Below, piece after piece: positions 5,437 to 6,137 of a stretch of DNA of 6,137 nt. The stretch is taken from contig JAUUZS010000277.1 of assembly GCA_030589835.1 (NCBI GenBank), positions 1 through 6,137 on the forward strand, read 5' to 3'. The notes under the pieces were generated by a model. The model was not told the DNA's origin. It made no database searches and saw only the letters and a list, made by a program, of their open reading frames with translations. The position numbers and the translations under genes were made by a program. The DNA is from Cyclobacteriaceae bacterium (GTDB lineage: Bacteria > Bacteroidota > Bacteroidia > Cytophagales > Cyclobacteriaceae). Positions within the stretch are counted from its first letter, which is position 1. Every line of letters starts with the position of its first letter.

Positions 5437-6137
5437 TCTCTTATTTTGCATTAAATGAGAGCACTTATCAAAAAAAGAAAAGCAACGATCAAAATAACAT
5501 AAAATATTTTTCTGCAATTCAATTATACCAATAATACATGCTTAATAGAATGAATACTATGCTTGTAGAAAAACCTAATAATATAGCAGCAACTACTCTT
5601 TAGTAATAATTCGTACTCCTTTCACAAGTATTTACTGGTGTCGATCATATAATTTCACAAGATTTCCGGCAATATCTGCGGAAGCAACAAAGCATGTTTT
5701 TGGATTTGCCAAATCCATGGTGAAATATCTGTACACTTAGCTTTAGTGAAGTTGTAAACCCACGCCAGTTGGATTTCACGGATCGCAAATAGCGCTACAT
5801 TTTGAGCGTGAGATTAATTGTTTCGGGGAGACTTTCCATTCCTTACATGCCAAATATTCAGTGCTTTGTAGGAAAGCCTGCTTATGGCATAATTGTACAT
5901 ATTAACAGGAAAGGTTGGTTTGTTACTAATAATTATAGTAACTTAAAAAACTATATAAATCTATATGTCAAGTGTATACTCCAATTGACTTAGTCTTATC
6001 ATTTAAGACAGTGTTGGTTTAATTACTGTATTGTATCCGTTAGAAATTTGGCTTCTCGTAGGTAAAACGTTCCTTATGTAGTGTCTGTCGATAAAGTCCG
6101 CTATCTGCGTTACGCTTGCTCTCAAAATGGTCATTTA
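5437..6137. other. AT-rich intergenic stretch, no gene supported
   Basis: I find no convincing protein or RNA gene on either strand. The longest frame, 63 codons at 5802-5993 on the plus strand, opens at TTG, has no ribosome-binding site and no recognisable motif. Small palindromes are present: TGGATTT/AAATCCA at 5701-5717 (3-nt loop) and TTCC/GGAA with an inner GCA/TGC at 5664-5683. Neither is followed by a T-run in the right sense, so I do not call terminators. Decayed coding sequence cannot be excluded. Confidence 0.5.

Noticed and set aside
5701..5717. Hairpin TGGATTT/AAATCCA as a terminator
   Set aside because: The T-run lies on the 5' side on the plus strand and no T-run follows on either strand; no gene ends nearby.
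5802..5993. 63-codon open frame on the plus strand
   Set aside because: TTG start, no ribosome-binding site, no motif, isolated in AT-rich sequence. Probably chance.

Overview
The window looks like chromosome from a member of the Bacteroidota. Three things point there: a GldA-type ATPase followed by the start of a GldF-type permease, a promoter with the Bacteroidota -7 consensus TAnnTTTG ahead of the arsR gene, and start codons that mostly lack a good Shine-Dalgarno sequence. Every gene I can support is on the minus strand, so transcription runs from high to low coordinates.

Right part (5009-6137): no convincing gene. It holds the arsR promoter and operator (5011-5037) and a compact 227-bp element bounded by perfect 17-bp inverted repeats and filled with five hairpins (5192-5418). 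About 700 bp of AT-rich sequence follows, with scattered small palindromes.

Centre (1879-5008): a tight six-gene operon, read as arsR, a small CxxC thioredoxin, an ArsF-family exported thioredoxin-fold protein, an ArsG-family CcdA-like membrane protein, an ArsP-family permease, and a cysteine-rich DGC-domain protein. Gaps are 57, 3, -1, 18 and 11 nt. A strong hairpin follows the last stop codon. Two near-identical 22-bp inverted repeats, T[TA]GTTCG-N8-CGAACAA, lie just upstream of arsR and in the arsR-thioredoxin gap; I read them as ArsR operators. The gene content resembles organoarsenical resistance (arsEFG plus arsP). The usual inorganic-arsenic genes (arsC, acr3/arsB, arsA) are absent from the window. 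The cysteines are placed so that reducing power could pass from the cytoplasmic thioredoxin, through the CcdA-like membrane protein, to the exported ArsF-like protein, with ArsP exporting the reduced product. That relay is inference.

Left part (1-1699): a TraR/DksA-type C4 zinc-finger protein, then a roughly 400-bp gap containing a mosaic array of TCCTGCnACT repeats. After it comes gldA, whose stop codon is 7 nt from the start codon of a gldF-like gene cut by the window edge.
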